The notes under the pieces were generated by a model. It was given only the letters and a program-made list of their open reading frames with translations. It ran no database searches and had not been told where the DNA came from. From Parafrankia elaeagni (GTDB lineage: Bacteria > Actinomycetota > Actinomycetes > Frankiales > Frankiaceae), in the NCBI RefSeq assembly GCF_000374165.1, contig NZ_KB893744.1:181-50038 (forward strand): DNA of 49,858 bases, in the 5' to 3' direction. A program made the position numbers and the translations under genes. How positions within the stretch are numbered: position 1 is the first letter of the stretch; the number at the start of each line of letters is the position of its first letter. Shown one piece after another: positions 33,104-42,111 of this stretch.

Positions 33104-35331
33104 TGGCGGACCGGCCGGACGTGGCACCACCGGACACGGCACCACTCGACGCACCGGACCTGCTGCATCCGGTGGTGCTGCACCACATCGTGAACTCGTT
33201 GCAGTGGCCCGGGTTGCGGCCGTTGCAGGAGGCTGCGGTGGCGCCGCTGCTCGGTGGGTCGGATGCGTTGCTGCTGGCGCCGACGGCCGGGGGGAAGACC
33301 GAGGCGGCGATGTTCCCGACGCTGTCGCGGATGGCGTCCGAGAACTGGCAGGGCACGTCCGTTCTCTACGTCTGTCCGCTCAAGGCGCTGCTGAACAATC
33401 TGGCTCCCCGGCTGGAGACGTACACCGGCTGGCTCGGGCGCCAGGCCGCCGTCTGGCACGGGGACGTGACGACCAGCAGACGGGAGCGGATCCGTCGCGA
33501 ACGGCCGGACGTCCTGCTCACCACACCCGAGTCGCTCGAAGCGATGCTGGTCAGCGTCCGCACCGACCATCGCGGCTTCTTCGCCGGCGTACGGGCTGTG
33601 ATCGTCGACGAGGTGCACGTCTTCGCGGGTGACGACCGGGGCTGGCACCTGCTGGCCGTGCTGGAACGGTTGCGACGGATCATCACCGCCGAAGCAGCCG
33701 AAGCGGCCGGCGCGGGCGCGGTCCGGCCCGAGCTGCAGATCGTGGGACTGTCCGCGACGGTCGGCAACCCGGCCGACCTGCTCCGCTGGCTCCAGGGCTC
33801 CGGCGCCGGCCGCCGGCCCGGTCTTGTGGTCGCGCCCGACATGCCGGTCGCACCTGCCGTGCCGGCGGTCGCAACCGCGTCGGCGGCCGGCCCGCCGCCG
33901 GGCGAGATCGCGCTTGACTACGTCGGCTCGGTGCCGAACGCGGCGAAGGTACTCGCCACGCTGCACCCGGGCGAGAAACGGCTCGTCTTCTGCGACTCGA
34001 AGCAGCTCGTCGAACAGCTCGGCAGCGAACTGCGTGCCCGCGGCGTGACCACGTTTCTCTCCCACGCGTCCCTGTCGCTCGACGAGCGGCGCCGCTCCGA
34101 AGAGGCGTTCGCCCAGGCTCGCGACTGCGTGATCGTCGCTACCAGCACGCTGGAACTGGGCATCGACGTCGGCGACCTCGACCGCGTGATCCAGGTGAAC
34201 GCCCCCGGCTCGGTCGCGTCGTTCCTCCAACGCCTCGGCCGGACGGGGCGCCGGCCGGGAACCGTCCGCAACTGCCTGTTCCTGACCCTCACCGAGGACG
34301 CGCTCGTCCAGGCCGCCGGCCTGCTGCTGCTGTGGGGACGAGGCTGGGTCGAACCGGTCGTCGCCCCACCCGAGCCACGGCACATCGTCGCCCAGCAACT
34401 GCTCGCCTACTGCCTTCAGGAGAACAAAGTCGGTGACCGGCTCTGGGCCGACGAGTGGAACGGCCTGGCGCCCTTCGACCAGTCCGCCGAACCGATCGTC
34501 CGTCACCTCCTCCGCCTGGGATTCCTCGACTCCGACGGCGGCATGCTTTTCGTCGGCCCGGAAGCCGAACGCCGTTTCGGCCACCGGCACTTCTCCGAAC
34601 TGACCGCCGTCTTCACCGCGGCGCCCGAGTTCACCGTCCTCTCCGGCCGCACCGAGATCGGCCGCACCGACCCGATGCTCCTCTGCGACCCGGTCGAAGG
34701 CCCACGGCTGCTCCTGCTCGCCGGCCGCAGCTGGCGTGTCACCCACACCGACTGGAAACGCCGCCGCTGCTTCGTCGAACCCGCCGACAGCGGGGGCCGC
34801 GCCCGCTGGACCAGCGCCCTTCCCCCGCTGTCCTTCACCATGGTCAGAGCCATCCGCGACGTCCTCCTCGGAGCCGACCCCCAGGTCGCCACGACCACAC
34901 GCGCCGCCACCCGCCTGACCGAGATCCGCGAGAAGCACACCGACCTCGTCCACCCCGCCGGCACCATGATCGTGCGTGAGGCGGAAGCCGACGTCCGCTG
35001 GTGGACGTGGGCCGGCCACCTCGCCAACCGCACCCTCACCGCCTCCCTCGGCGATCTCGCCGACCCCCGTCAGAACGCCGACGAAGCATTCATCCGGCTA
35101 CGTTCTGACCTGACCCCGGCTATGTGGAAGGCCGCCACTCCGGATCTGGAAAAGCGGCTCTGTCTGCCCCACGTGGACGAACAGGCCCTGGCCGGCCTGA
35201 AGTTCAACGCGGCCCTACCCCCACGCCTGGCCGAAGCCACCCTCGCCACCCGCCTGGCCGACCTGCCCAGCGCGAAGGCGGTTCTCGCCGAACCGGTCCG
35301 GTGGTACACCATTCGGCGCGAATCGCAGTGA
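33103..35331 (+). CDS. brxHI: BREX-2 Lhr-like DEAD/DEAH helicase BrxHI
   Basis: The 742-residue protein begins at ATG 33103, overlapping the brxD stop by one base (TAATG). Superfamily 2 helicase motifs are in order: LRPLQ (Q-like), Walker A APTAGGKT at 59-66, CPLKALLNN (Ia), TTPESLEAML (Ib), DEVH at 169-172 (II), GLSATVGN (III), STLELGIDVGDLDRVIQ (V) and QRLGRTGRRPG (VI). After the two RecA-like domains comes an Lhr-type winged-helix and C-terminal region of about 300 residues. In BREX-2 loci this gene (brxHI) closes the operon, as here. It probably translocates on or unwinds nucleic acid. The substrate is unknown. Identification is firm. Confidence 0.9.
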   Translation: MADRPDVAPPDTAPLDAPDLLHPVVLHHIVNSLQWPGLRPLQEAAVAPLLGGSDALLLAPTAGGKTEAAMFPTLSRMASENWQGTSVLYVCPLKALLNNLAPRLETYTGWLGRQAAVWHGDVTTSRRERIRRERPDVLLTTPESLEAMLVSVRTDHRGFFAGVRAVIVDEVHVFAGDDRGWHLLAVLERLRRIITAEAAEAAGAGAVRPELQIVGLSATVGNPADLLRWLQGSGAGRRPGLVVAPDMPVAPAVPAVATASAAGPPPGEIALDYVGSVPNAAKVLATLHPGEKRLVFCDSKQLVEQLGSELRARGVTTFLSHASLSLDERRRSEEAFAQARDCVIVATSTLELGIDVGDLDRVIQVNAPGSVASFLQRLGRTGRRPGTVRNCLFLTLTEDALVQAAGLLLLWGRGWVEPVVAPPEPRHIVAQQLLAYCLQENKVGDRLWADEWNGLAPFDQSAEPIVRHLLRLGFLDSDGGMLFVGPEAERRFGHRHFSELTAVFTAAPEFTVLSGRTEIGRTDPMLLCDPVEGPRLLLLAGRSWRVTHTDWKRRRCFVEPADSGGRARWTSALPPLSFTMVRAIRDVLLGADPQVATTTRAATRLTEIREKHTDLVHPAGTMIVREAEADVRWWTWAGHLANRTLTASLGDLADPRQNADEAFIRLRSDLTPAMWKAATPDLEKRLCLPHVDEQALAGLKFNAALPPRLAEATLATRLADLPSAKAVLAEPVRWYTIRRESQ

Positions 35332-35442
35332 TCTGCTCGGAGGCCACCCCCGCCGTGCTGGCCTCGTCTTCCACCATCGCCCAGTCGCCCTCCAGCGCAC
35401 CCGCGGAGCCGACCGGATCCCGATAGGTGGGGGGAGCGTTCG

Positions 35443-35742
35443 ATGTCGGACAGTCCTCACGGGCACCATGGCCAGATGGACACCGACCCGCTGATGTACG
35501 TGACCGAGGTGGCCAGTCGCCTGTGCCTGACCCCCTCGTCCTGGCGCGCCTACGTCGCGGACGGAACCGCGCCACCGCCCGACGACCCTGACCTCGACCG
35601 GCCCGCGAACCGGCGCCGCCCGCGCTGGCGCGCCTCGACCGTGGACGCGTGGCGTGAGCAGTGGCGCCCCCGCATCCGGTCGCAGGGCGCCCAGGCGACC
35701 ACGGCGGCGGGCGATGCCGGGGAGCCGGCCACCCCCCACTGA
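35443..35742 (+). CDS. Small AlpA/excisionase-like HTH protein
   Basis: The 99-residue product starts at ATG 35443, preceded by GGGGGGAG six bases upstream. Residues 15-70 read as a short excisionase-type helix-turn-helix with wing: MYVTEVASRLCLTPSSWRAY, then VADGTAPPPDDPD and RPRWRASTVDAWREQW, as in small actinomycete HTH_17 proteins. The C-terminus is low-complexity. It follows brxHI by 111 bp on the same strand, so it could be part of the Pgl transcription unit or an accessory gene from a mobile element. Such proteins usually act as local regulators or recombination directionality factors; no integrase lies next to it. Confidence 0.62.
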   Translation: MSDSPHGHHGQMDTDPLMYVTEVASRLCLTPSSWRAYVADGTAPPPDDPDLDRPANRRRPRWRASTVDAWREQWRPRIRSQGAQATTAAGDAGEPATPH

Positions 35743-35931
35743 CCCCTGGGGCTGAAATCCTTGGGCCGGTGTCGGCCACGGCAGTGCGGCGGTGGCTCCC
35801 GCCTGGCCGACCTTGTCGTCGCGGATGAGCACCTCGACGACCCAGGGCCAGGCGGCGAGTGTGACCCGGATCGTTGTCGCGGCGACAAGGACGCGCTCGC
35901 GCGGGTTGGTGGGCCTGGGCGGGCGGGTCAT
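35743..35931 (-). other. Possible small gene or gene remnant, strong G/C third-position bias
   Basis: An ATG at 35931 opens a frame beginning MTRPPRPTNPRERVLVAATT and continuing through RVTLAAWPWVVEVLIRDDKVG and TAALPWPTPAQGFQPQG with high G/C at third positions. Past about 35,745 the frame runs on antisense to the small HTH gene without ending, so a true 3' end is not visible. I cannot name a family. It may be a truncated gene; the evidence is codon bias only. Confidence 0.25.
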
Positions 35932-36047
35932 CTGCTCGGCGTCCTGAGCCCCGCCGCCGACGCGTTTTTGATCCCCGACAACCACATCGGGCGGGCGACG
36001 GTGTCGAGTATCGCTGTCGCCCACGAGGTGCAGAGGAAGGCCCCGCG

Positions 36048-37763
36048 TCAGACGGGGCGGCGCGTCCTGCGGGCGGAAGGGGCGGGTTTTCCTCGGCGGC
36101 TGACGCCGAGCCGCGCGCCGGATTCCCGGCTTGGCCCTTCGGCGCGCAGGTTGAGGGGCTGGCCCGCGATGCGGGTGCGGGTCAATGCCTGCCGGGTGTC
36201 CCTGGGCAGGTCGGCGGGAAGTTCGACGAGGCTGTAGTCGGCCCGGATGTCGATCCGTCCGAAATCCGCCCGGTCCAGGCCGCCCTCGTTGGCGAGCGCC
36301 CCGACGATCTGGCCCGGGGTGACCCGCTGGCGATGCCCGACCCCGATCCGGTAGGTGGCATAGGCCGGCCGCGGCCCGCCCGCGCCGCGGGCGGGCCTGT
36401 CGCGGGCGGGCCTGTCGCGGGCAGGCGGGGCGATGTCCAGCGGGAGGAGGAACTCCTGCTGTTCATGGCGGGTCATCACGGCCAGCGCCGCGGCGATGTC
36501 GGCGAGCGGAACGTCGTGCTCGTGGGTGTAGCCAAGGACCAGGTCTCTGAAGACGGCGTGGGCTGGCGCGTCGAGCGCGGCGGTGATCGCGTCGTGGAAC
36601 TTCGCGACCCGCTGGGCGTTCACATCCTCCGCGGTGGGCAGTTCCATCTCGGCGAGCGGCTGGCGGGTCGCCCTCTCGATCGCGGCGAGCAGGCCCTTTT
36701 CCCTGGGGGTGACGAGCAGCAGCGCCTCACCGCTGCGCCCGGCGCGGCCGGTACGGCCGATGCGGTGGACGTACGACTCCGGGTCGGTGGGGATGTCGTA
36801 GTTGACGACGTGGGTGACCCGTTCGACGTCGAGGCCGCGGGCGGCGACGTCCGTGGCGACGAGCAGGTCGAGAGTGCCGTCGCGGAGCTGGGCGATGAGC
36901 TTCTCCCGCTGCGGCTGGCTGAGGTCGCCGTTGATCGCCTCGGTGGCGAACCCGCGGCTGCGCAGCCGCTCGGCGACGTCCTCGGTTGCCGACTTCGTCC
37001 GCACAAAAATGATCATCGCTTCGAACGGCTCGACTTCGAGGACCCGGGTGAGCGCGTCCATCTTGCGCGGCCCGGCGACGGTCAGGAACCGCTGCCGGGT
37101 ATTCGCGGCCGTGACGGTCCGCGCCCTGACGGTGATCTCAACCGGGTCACGCAGGTACTGCCGGGAGATGCGGCGGATCGGCGCGGGCATCGTCGCGGAG
37201 AACAACGCGACCTGCTTGGCATCGGGGGTGGCGGCGAGGATATGGTCGACCTCCTCCTGGAAGCCCATCCGGAGCATCTCGTCGGCCTCATCGAGGACCA
37301 GCATGCGCAGGCCGCCCAGACTGAGCGTCCCGCGTTCCAGGTGGTCGATAACCCGCCCGGGAGTGCCGACGATGACCTGCGCGCCACGGCGGATCCCGGC
37401 CAACTGGGGAGCGTAGGCCTGCCCTCCGTAGACGGGCAGCACATGCAGGCCGGTGAGGTGGTGGGCATACCGGCCGAACGCCTCGGCGACCTGCAGGACC
37501 AGTTCCCGGGTCGGGGCGAGCACAAGCGCCTGGGTGGAGGTGCTGCGCACGTCGATCCTGGACAGGATTGGGAGAGCGAACGCGGCGGTCTTGCCGGTCC
37601 CGGTCTGGGCGAGGCCGACGACGTCGCGGCCCGCGAGCAGGGCGGGGATCGTGCCGATCTGGATCGGCGACGGCACCTCGTAGCCGAGTTCGGTGAGGGC
37701 TCGCAGGACTGCGGTGCCAAGCCCGAGGTCTTGGAACGTCTGCTGGTCTTCGGACTCGGTCAC
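36048..37763 (-). CDS. DEAD-box RNA helicase (DeaD/CsdA-like) with DbpA-type RNA-binding domain
   Basis: With GTG 37763 as start (571 residues; an in-frame extension to 37,850 is Pro/Arg-rich) the Q-motif sits at the right distance from the N-terminus (FQDLGL, then PSPIQ). The DEAD-box motifs are complete: AQTGTGKT at 52-59, PTREL, TPGRV, DEAD at 158-161, FSATMP, and HRIGRTGRAGRSG. After the helicase core, a DbpA-type RNA-binding domain follows (VTPGQIVGALANEGGLDRADFG, IDIRADYSLVELP) and a short basic tail. Relatives assist ribosome assembly and mRNA turnover, especially in the cold. It is a stand-alone gene in opposite orientation to the Pgl operon and probably has no part in BREX. Confidence 0.92.
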   Translation of the reverse strand: MTESEDQQTFQDLGLGTAVLRALTELGYEVPSPIQIGTIPALLAGRDVVGLAQTGTGKTAAFALPILSRIDVRSTSTQALVLAPTRELVLQVAEAFGRYAHHLTGLHVLPVYGGQAYAPQLAGIRRGAQVIVGTPGRVIDHLERGTLSLGGLRMLVLDEADEMLRMGFQEEVDHILAATPDAKQVALFSATMPAPIRRISRQYLRDPVEITVRARTVTAANTRQRFLTVAGPRKMDALTRVLEVEPFEAMIIFVRTKSATEDVAERLRSRGFATEAINGDLSQPQREKLIAQLRDGTLDLLVATDVAARGLDVERVTHVVNYDIPTDPESYVHRIGRTGRAGRSGEALLLVTPREKGLLAAIERATRQPLAEMELPTAEDVNAQRVAKFHDAITAALDAPAHAVFRDLVLGYTHEHDVPLADIAAALAVMTRHEQQEFLLPLDIAPPARDRPARDRPARGAGGPRPAYATYRIGVGHRQRVTPGQIVGALANEGGLDRADFGRIDIRADYSLVELPADLPRDTRQALTRTRIAGQPLNLRAEGPSRESGARLGVSRRGKPAPSARRTRRPV

Positions 37764-38226
37764 ACCTGAGGATACGGTTCCCGCGCGGCAGCCCGGTGAA
37801 GCTGGCGGCCGGGGCCGGGCCCCGCGCACCGCCCAGCCGGTAAGGAACATTCACGGTGAGCGAAGGGGCGGCGAGAACGGACCGCGGCTCGAACTGCTGG
37901 CCGACGATGACCGTCCCGGCGGCTGGCTGATGCTGATGGACCAGGGCCGGCAGTCCTACGTCGATCTGCGCGACCCGGCCAGGTCCGCAGCCTCGTCGCG
38001 GATCTCTCCCCACAGGTCCGGAGTGGTCCGCGAGTCAGGCCGGCACCCTCCGCTCTGAGCACAGTCGGGAGCAGCAATGGCGCGGCGTACACCACCAGCC
38101 GCCCGCCCTTGCATCCCCACCGCCCAGCTTCTGGACGAACCCACGCAGCCTGGCACACCTGCTCCAACCGAGCCTCTGAGGAAGCCCCAGGTCGTCGCCG
38201 GTGAACCGGCCGAGGGTTCCGATCAT
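37764..38226. other. Intergenic stretch without a supported gene
   Basis: This segment upstream of the DEAD-box helicase must hold its promoter, but I see no convincing -35/-10 pair. Open frames on both strands are Arg/Gly/Pro-rich and lack ribosome sites. Confidence 0.5.
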
Positions 38227-38242
38227 GTCACCTGAAGGTGAC
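38227..38242. repeat. 16-bp palindrome beside the ISAs1 remnant
   Basis: GTCACCT-GA-AGGTGAC is a perfect inverted repeat with 7-bp arms. It lies directly downstream of the transposase remnant (which reads on the - strand) and may be a leftover of the insertion sequence end or a regulator site. Confidence 0.4.
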
Positions 38243-38249
38243 TCTTTCC

Positions 38250-38560
38250 CAGGCACGCCGAATCGGGACGGGAAGGACCAGCTCCGGCCAGGCGGGCCTG
38301 ACAGCGGATTCCCGCAGCGATGTTCGTGACGCCGGTCAGGCGCAGAACCGTGATCGCGAGGTTGTGCGGACTGGCCATGACCTGGGGCGTTGCCGGTCCG
38401 GACCTGGCGCGGGACCCGCGCGCAGTCTTGCCGTCCACGGCGACCCGCCGCTGTGTCCCCGTGTCCGGGCTGGTCGCCACGGCCGCCCAGGTTCCCAGCG
38501 CCGTGACCAGCGCGTCGGCGTCGAGGGCCGCGAACACCCGGCGGGCGGATGGCCGCGGGC
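38250..38560 (-). pseudogene. ISAs1-family transposase remnant with large internal deletion
   Basis: On this strand ARRVFAALDADALVTALGTW and then RRVAVDGKTARGSR match the N-terminal part of ISAs1-family transposases (the VDGKT...RGSR signature). Only a few residues later the frame reads SPHNLAITVLRLTGVTNIAA, which matches the extreme C-terminus of the same family (RNLAI..LRLAG..NIA). The roughly 200 residues between, including most of the DDE catalytic core, are missing, so the element is dead. Confidence 0.65.
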
Positions 38561-38748
38561 GACGAGAACGGCCGGCGAATTCTTCCGGATTCGACCTCAC
38601 ACACCACACATCGCGTGCTAAAAATAGCTTGGTCGCCATCCCTGCCGGTCACGCCTGCCTGCAGGTTTTCTTTCTCGTGCGCGTTCACCGAACACGCCAC
38701 AACGATCAAGAAAGTGACATTGTTTCTCCCCTGAGCCGGAGGTCCGTC

Positions 38749-39318
38749 GTGGCCGCTGGACGTTCCCGGCCGTCGGGCCGGAAAAAAAGACCAGCGCGCG
38801 GTAGATCCGCGCCCCGATCGAAACGGCCACGCGGTCGCTCGCAGGCTCGCAGCACCCGGAGTCTCAGTCGGCGCGAGCGGAAGAACCTCCACGCGGCTGC
38901 CTATCTTGCGATTGCCTCCGGCGGGCTGGCGCTGGGGATCGGAGTGGCCTGGCCCTGGGTATTCGCCGCAGTTTTCGTCATCTCGTTCCTGCTTGCGTTT
39001 CGATGGCCGACACTCTGCCGCGCCTATCGCACAGATGGCGGCATCTGCGAGATGTGGGTGAACGGCTGGCTCACCGGGTGCAACAGCCACGCCCCGGTCA
39101 AGCGTCGGGATCTACGCGCGGTGATGTGGCCGCCGAACGAGGTGTCTCCCTTTCATCGTGCCGCGCTGGCGATGCGCATCCCACCGCGGGAGAGCGAGGT
39201 GCAGGCTGTTCTCGACGGTGCGCCCCGCCGAATCACGATGCGAAACCTCACCGTCTCCTCACTCCTCGTCCTCAGCGGGCTGATCGTCCTCGTAGGCGCA
39301 GCTGCCGGGTCGCAGTGA
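38749..39318 (+). CDS. Membrane protein with basic N-terminus, partner of the nuclease-like gene
   Basis: GTG 38749 is chosen because GGAGG lies six bases upstream; the open frame extends further 5' but overlaps the ISAs1 remnant antisense. The 189-residue product has a very basic first 45 residues (RKKRPARGRS, RSKRPRGRSQ), two closely spaced hydrophobic segments at about 49-84 (AYLAIASGGLALGIGVAW, WVFAAVFVISFLLAF), a polar loop with several cysteines and tryptophans, and a C-terminal helix at about 167-187 (TVSSLLVLSGLIVLVGAAAG). No known domain is recognised. Only 16 bp separate it from the following PD-(D/E)XK-like gene, so the two are probably co-transcribed. A membrane-anchored partner of a nuclease or sensor is one inference. 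Confidence 0.6.
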   Translation: MAAGRSRPSGRKKRPARGRSAPRSKRPRGRSQARSTRSLSRRERKNLHAAAYLAIASGGLALGIGVAWPWVFAAVFVISFLLAFRWPTLCRAYRTDGGICEMWVNGWLTGCNSHAPVKRRDLRAVMWPPNEVSPFHRAALAMRIPPRESEVQAVLDGAPRRITMRNLTVSSLLVLSGLIVLVGAAAGSQ

Positions 39319-39334
39319 CCATCCGGAGCCGACA

Positions 39335-40786
39335 GTGGATATGAACGACGTCCTCGCGGCGATGGGCAGACCGGGCGTGGTGGCAACACTGTCGGAGCCA
39401 AGCGAGCAGGCCGCTATCGCGGAGATGGCAGCAAAGCTGGCCACAACCAAACCGCTGTATCTCTACCGCCAGGATCCCAGCCTGGTGCGGGTCCGGCCCT
39501 GGGTGCGGACGAGCCCGATGAACGTGCTGCGCGAGCTCGGCGTCGCGACCACCTTCTACCCCGACGGGCCCTTCTCCGACATGGCGCGGCACTGGGCGCA
39601 GGTCCGCTACTGCGGCGCCCTCACCACCCGTACCCGTGGGGTCAGCACGCTCCCGCAGCTGGCGATCGGCGACACCAGCCGCGTGGTGCACCACCACAAG
39701 ACCGCGCAGTCCGAGCACCTGGGCATCGGGTTCGCGATGGTCGTCGCCCGGGCGGTGCTGAACAGCCGCCACCCCGGATTCCGGTTCCAGGCGATGGACG
39801 CGGAGGTAGCGCTGGCCGACGGGTCCACCCTGGGTCACTCAGTGCGCTCCGCCGGCTCCAGTCTCGGCAGACCCGACTACATCCTGCTCGGCACCCAACT
39901 GCGAGCAGGTCGCTTTCACACCAAGATCTACCTGCTCGAATGCAAAGGCACGCATGGCGAAATGTCGAGGATCAGGGCGCAGCTCGCAAAGGCGAGCGTG
40001 CAGCTGTCAACCCTTCGGATCGACGGTCGCACACCCCCCGGACTCATGGTCGCCACGAAGCTGGACACGGCCGGAATATCCTGTCACGTCTTCGATCCTC
40101 CGGGCGACGAGAACCTCCTCTCCGGAGCGGCAGGTGAATTCGACGACATCGTGACGGAGGATCCGGAACCGTTTCCGTTCCCCCGGCGCCACCCCACCTA
40201 TCTGGATGCCGACATCCACCGGTCCGGCGGGCAGCTCACCGATGAGGAGATCGCACGCAGACGAGCCGAAGCCGGTTGGCGTTCCGAGGAGCTGCTCCGG
40301 CCGATCCGGGGTGCGGCCGACATCCTGGAGGTCCCGGCAGAGCGCCGACGGTGGTTACTGCAGATGCTCGCACGGAGTTCCGCCTTCACGTCTCTGCTGT
40401 ACGCCGGCGACAGAGCCGGCGCGGACACCTACTTTCCGGCCTGGCTGCGGCCTGAACCGCCGGCATCGGGTCAGCTGCCGTTCGACGATGATGTCTCACC
40501 CCCGCCGGATTTCACCAGCATCCGGTCCTCCTTCCAGCTTGGGCCCGACCTTGAGTTCTTCGGCATCAGCCACCGCATGCCCCTTCCCGACGGCAGGGTT
40601 CTCGTCGTCCGGCGCGGAGTCGAGCAGCAGCTGTACGGCCTGCTCAGCGATCACCGGCTGGCCCGTTCCTTTCGGCGTGCGCGGGATGTCGTGGGCCGCT
40701 GGCGCGCACGCAGCGGACGGCAGAACCTGCCGGCCGATGTCGGCGCCGACGGCACGGGCATCCTCATGGAGGTTCTCGACCGATGA
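39335..40786 (+). CDS. Uncharacterised protein with PD-(D/E)XK nuclease-like motif
   Basis: The 483-residue product begins at GTG 39335 (MDMNDVLAAMGRPG). I do not recognise the family. In the middle, GRPDYILLG with D181, followed by IYLLECKGTHG with E202-C-K204, has the D...E-x-K arrangement of PD-(D/E)XK nucleases, and upstream histidine-rich text (SRVVHHHKTAQSEHLG) forms a helix that could complete the fold. The C-terminal 200 residues are charged and helical without known motifs. No signal peptide or membrane segment is seen. It follows a membrane protein gene by 16 bp and lies at the end of the Pgl region next to IS debris, a setting typical of defence cassettes. Function is unknown; restriction or effector nuclease is a hypothesis. 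Confidence 0.6.
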   Translation: MDMNDVLAAMGRPGVVATLSEPSEQAAIAEMAAKLATTKPLYLYRQDPSLVRVRPWVRTSPMNVLRELGVATTFYPDGPFSDMARHWAQVRYCGALTTRTRGVSTLPQLAIGDTSRVVHHHKTAQSEHLGIGFAMVVARAVLNSRHPGFRFQAMDAEVALADGSTLGHSVRSAGSSLGRPDYILLGTQLRAGRFHTKIYLLECKGTHGEMSRIRAQLAKASVQLSTLRIDGRTPPGLMVATKLDTAGISCHVFDPPGDENLLSGAAGEFDDIVTEDPEPFPFPRRHPTYLDADIHRSGGQLTDEEIARRRAEAGWRSEELLRPIRGAADILEVPAERRRWLLQMLARSSAFTSLLYAGDRAGADTYFPAWLRPEPPASGQLPFDDDVSPPPDFTSIRSSFQLGPDLEFFGISHRMPLPDGRVLVVRRGVEQQLYGLLSDHRLARSFRRARDVVGRWRARSGRQNLPADVGADGTGILMEVLDR

Positions 40787-40849
40787 AGATCCTCCCGGAG
40801 CCGCACCGAAGGGAGATGTTGAGGTTCGGCGAACCTGTGCTTATCGCTT

Positions 40850-40864
40850 AGCCTGGATGCACCG
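40850..40864. repeat. Left terminal inverted repeat, IS1380-type element
   Basis: AGCCTGGATGCACCG is the exact reverse complement of 47156-47170. It faces the truncated IS1380 copy at 41.0-41.6 kb. The four bases outside the two ends (gctt and caga) differ, so no target duplication survives. Confidence 0.65.
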
Positions 40865-41650
40865 TCGCTTATGGCTGACCGTTGGGGTTCCTGAACGCGG
40901 AAGTGCCCTCTGAGCTGGGAGGATGAGAGTTCTCTACGCTTCCGTCCGCCAGATCGAGAGCGCACTTCGCAGGTGCGATTGTTGCCTGCGGCGTCCAGGA
41001 CGCACGCGCGGTTCGACGACCCTGACCTGTGATCGTCTGCGCGGGGCTGGTCCCGGTGGTGCGCCTGGCGGAGCAGGCCGGCCTGTCCGAGCTCCTCGAC
41101 GAGAATCTGCGGCCGGTGGACCCGAACGGTAACGGGGCGGTCGAGGAACTGTTCGCGGGGGTCGGGCCCCGTCCACACTCGGGAGCTTCCTGCGGACGTT
41201 GGACTGGGGAAACGTCCGCCAGCTCGACAAGGCCAACCGGCTGTCTCCCACCGCCCTGACCGAGCGGGCACCGCTGCTGCCGGGAGCGGAGACGGTGGCG
41301 TTCCTCGGTGTCGATTCCAGCCAGCGTCGGGTGTTCGGCCCGGCCAAGCAGGACGCCGCGTTCGGCCACACGAAGATCACGGAGAAGTCGTTGCTGGTCC
41401 GGGGCCTCAACGCGCTGGTCACCACCCTGTCGACCCTCCAGGCCGCACCGGTGATCGCGGGCACCCGGCTACGCGGCGGGAACGCCGGGTCCGCCCGGGG
41501 CGCGACGTCGTTCGTCGCCGAGGCCATCACCACCGCTCGCCACGCCGGCGCCACCGGCACCCTGATCGTCCGCGCCGACTCCGCCTACTGCTCCGGGACG
41601 TTCGTGGCGGCCTGCCACCGCGCCGGAGCCCGGTTCTCCGTCACCTGGCG
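40850..41650 (+). pseudogene. IS1380-family transposase remnant, copy 1 (3'-truncated)
   Basis: Reading from the left inverted repeat, similarity to the copy at 45.6-47.0 kb begins about 41,030 with AGLVPVVRLAEQAGLSELLDE. An internal deletion of about 90 bp removes the segment between VDPN and NGAVEELF, a one-base loss near 41,165 changes frame, and the sequence continues from 41,199 with DWGNVRQLDKANRL through VDSSQRRVFGPAKQ to RAGARFSVT. Homology stops at about 41,645, so the C-terminal half is gone. The copy cannot encode an active transposase. The spacer 40,865-41,030 holds no other supported feature. Confidence 0.75.
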
Positions 41651-41881
41651 GAGCCACGGACCCGGCCGAGCGTGACTCTTGTGCGGTCGCACCTTCAAGA
41701 TCCGCCTGTGGCGGATCACCGCAGTCTCGGCGCCAACGCTTCACGCCAGTGGTCACGCTCCGCGACCAGGATTCGAGCCCAGGATTTTGGTTGCTGACAC
41801 AATGGCTTCGCCTTGGCATCACATCGGCCAGATATTGATCTTCGTCGGGTCTTAGCCCTCACGAACGACCAGGTCAGGATG

Positions 41882-41927
41882 GGTGGGGCGGGTGGGGCTC
41901 GCACCCACGACCGACGGATTATGAGTG
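41882..41927 (-). repeat. tRNA 3'-half sequence, candidate attachment-site remnant (imperfect)
   Basis: Read on the - strand, these 46 bp look like the 3' half of a tRNA: anticodon loop CTCATAA (anticodon CAT), variable region, T-arm GTGGG/CCCAC and acceptor strand. The T-loop has TGCGAGC in place of TTCGAGC. The bases 5' of it cannot form the anticodon, D or acceptor stems, so it is not a functional tRNA. It matches 47,523-47,568 with three differences. Confidence 0.65.
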
Positions 41928-42111
41928 CCGCCCCAGCCGTCCTGTTCCGCGCCACCGGATGCCGGGTCGTGCCGTCCAGGCCGGTCAGCGGCTTCCGTCG
42001 TCTCGTACCGTGCCACTCCGTCCGTCGTGTGCCGCCCAGTTCGGCATCACACCGTCACCACCGGAACGGCGACGAGGCCCCACCATCCCTCACTCTCTGT
42101 CATTTGACATG

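Noticed and set aside
36048-37763. DEAD-box helicase as an additional BREX helicase
   Set aside because: The DbpA-type RNA-binding domain and DEAD motif set are those of housekeeping RNA helicases, and it is in opposite orientation to the operon, whose helicase slot is filled by brxHI.
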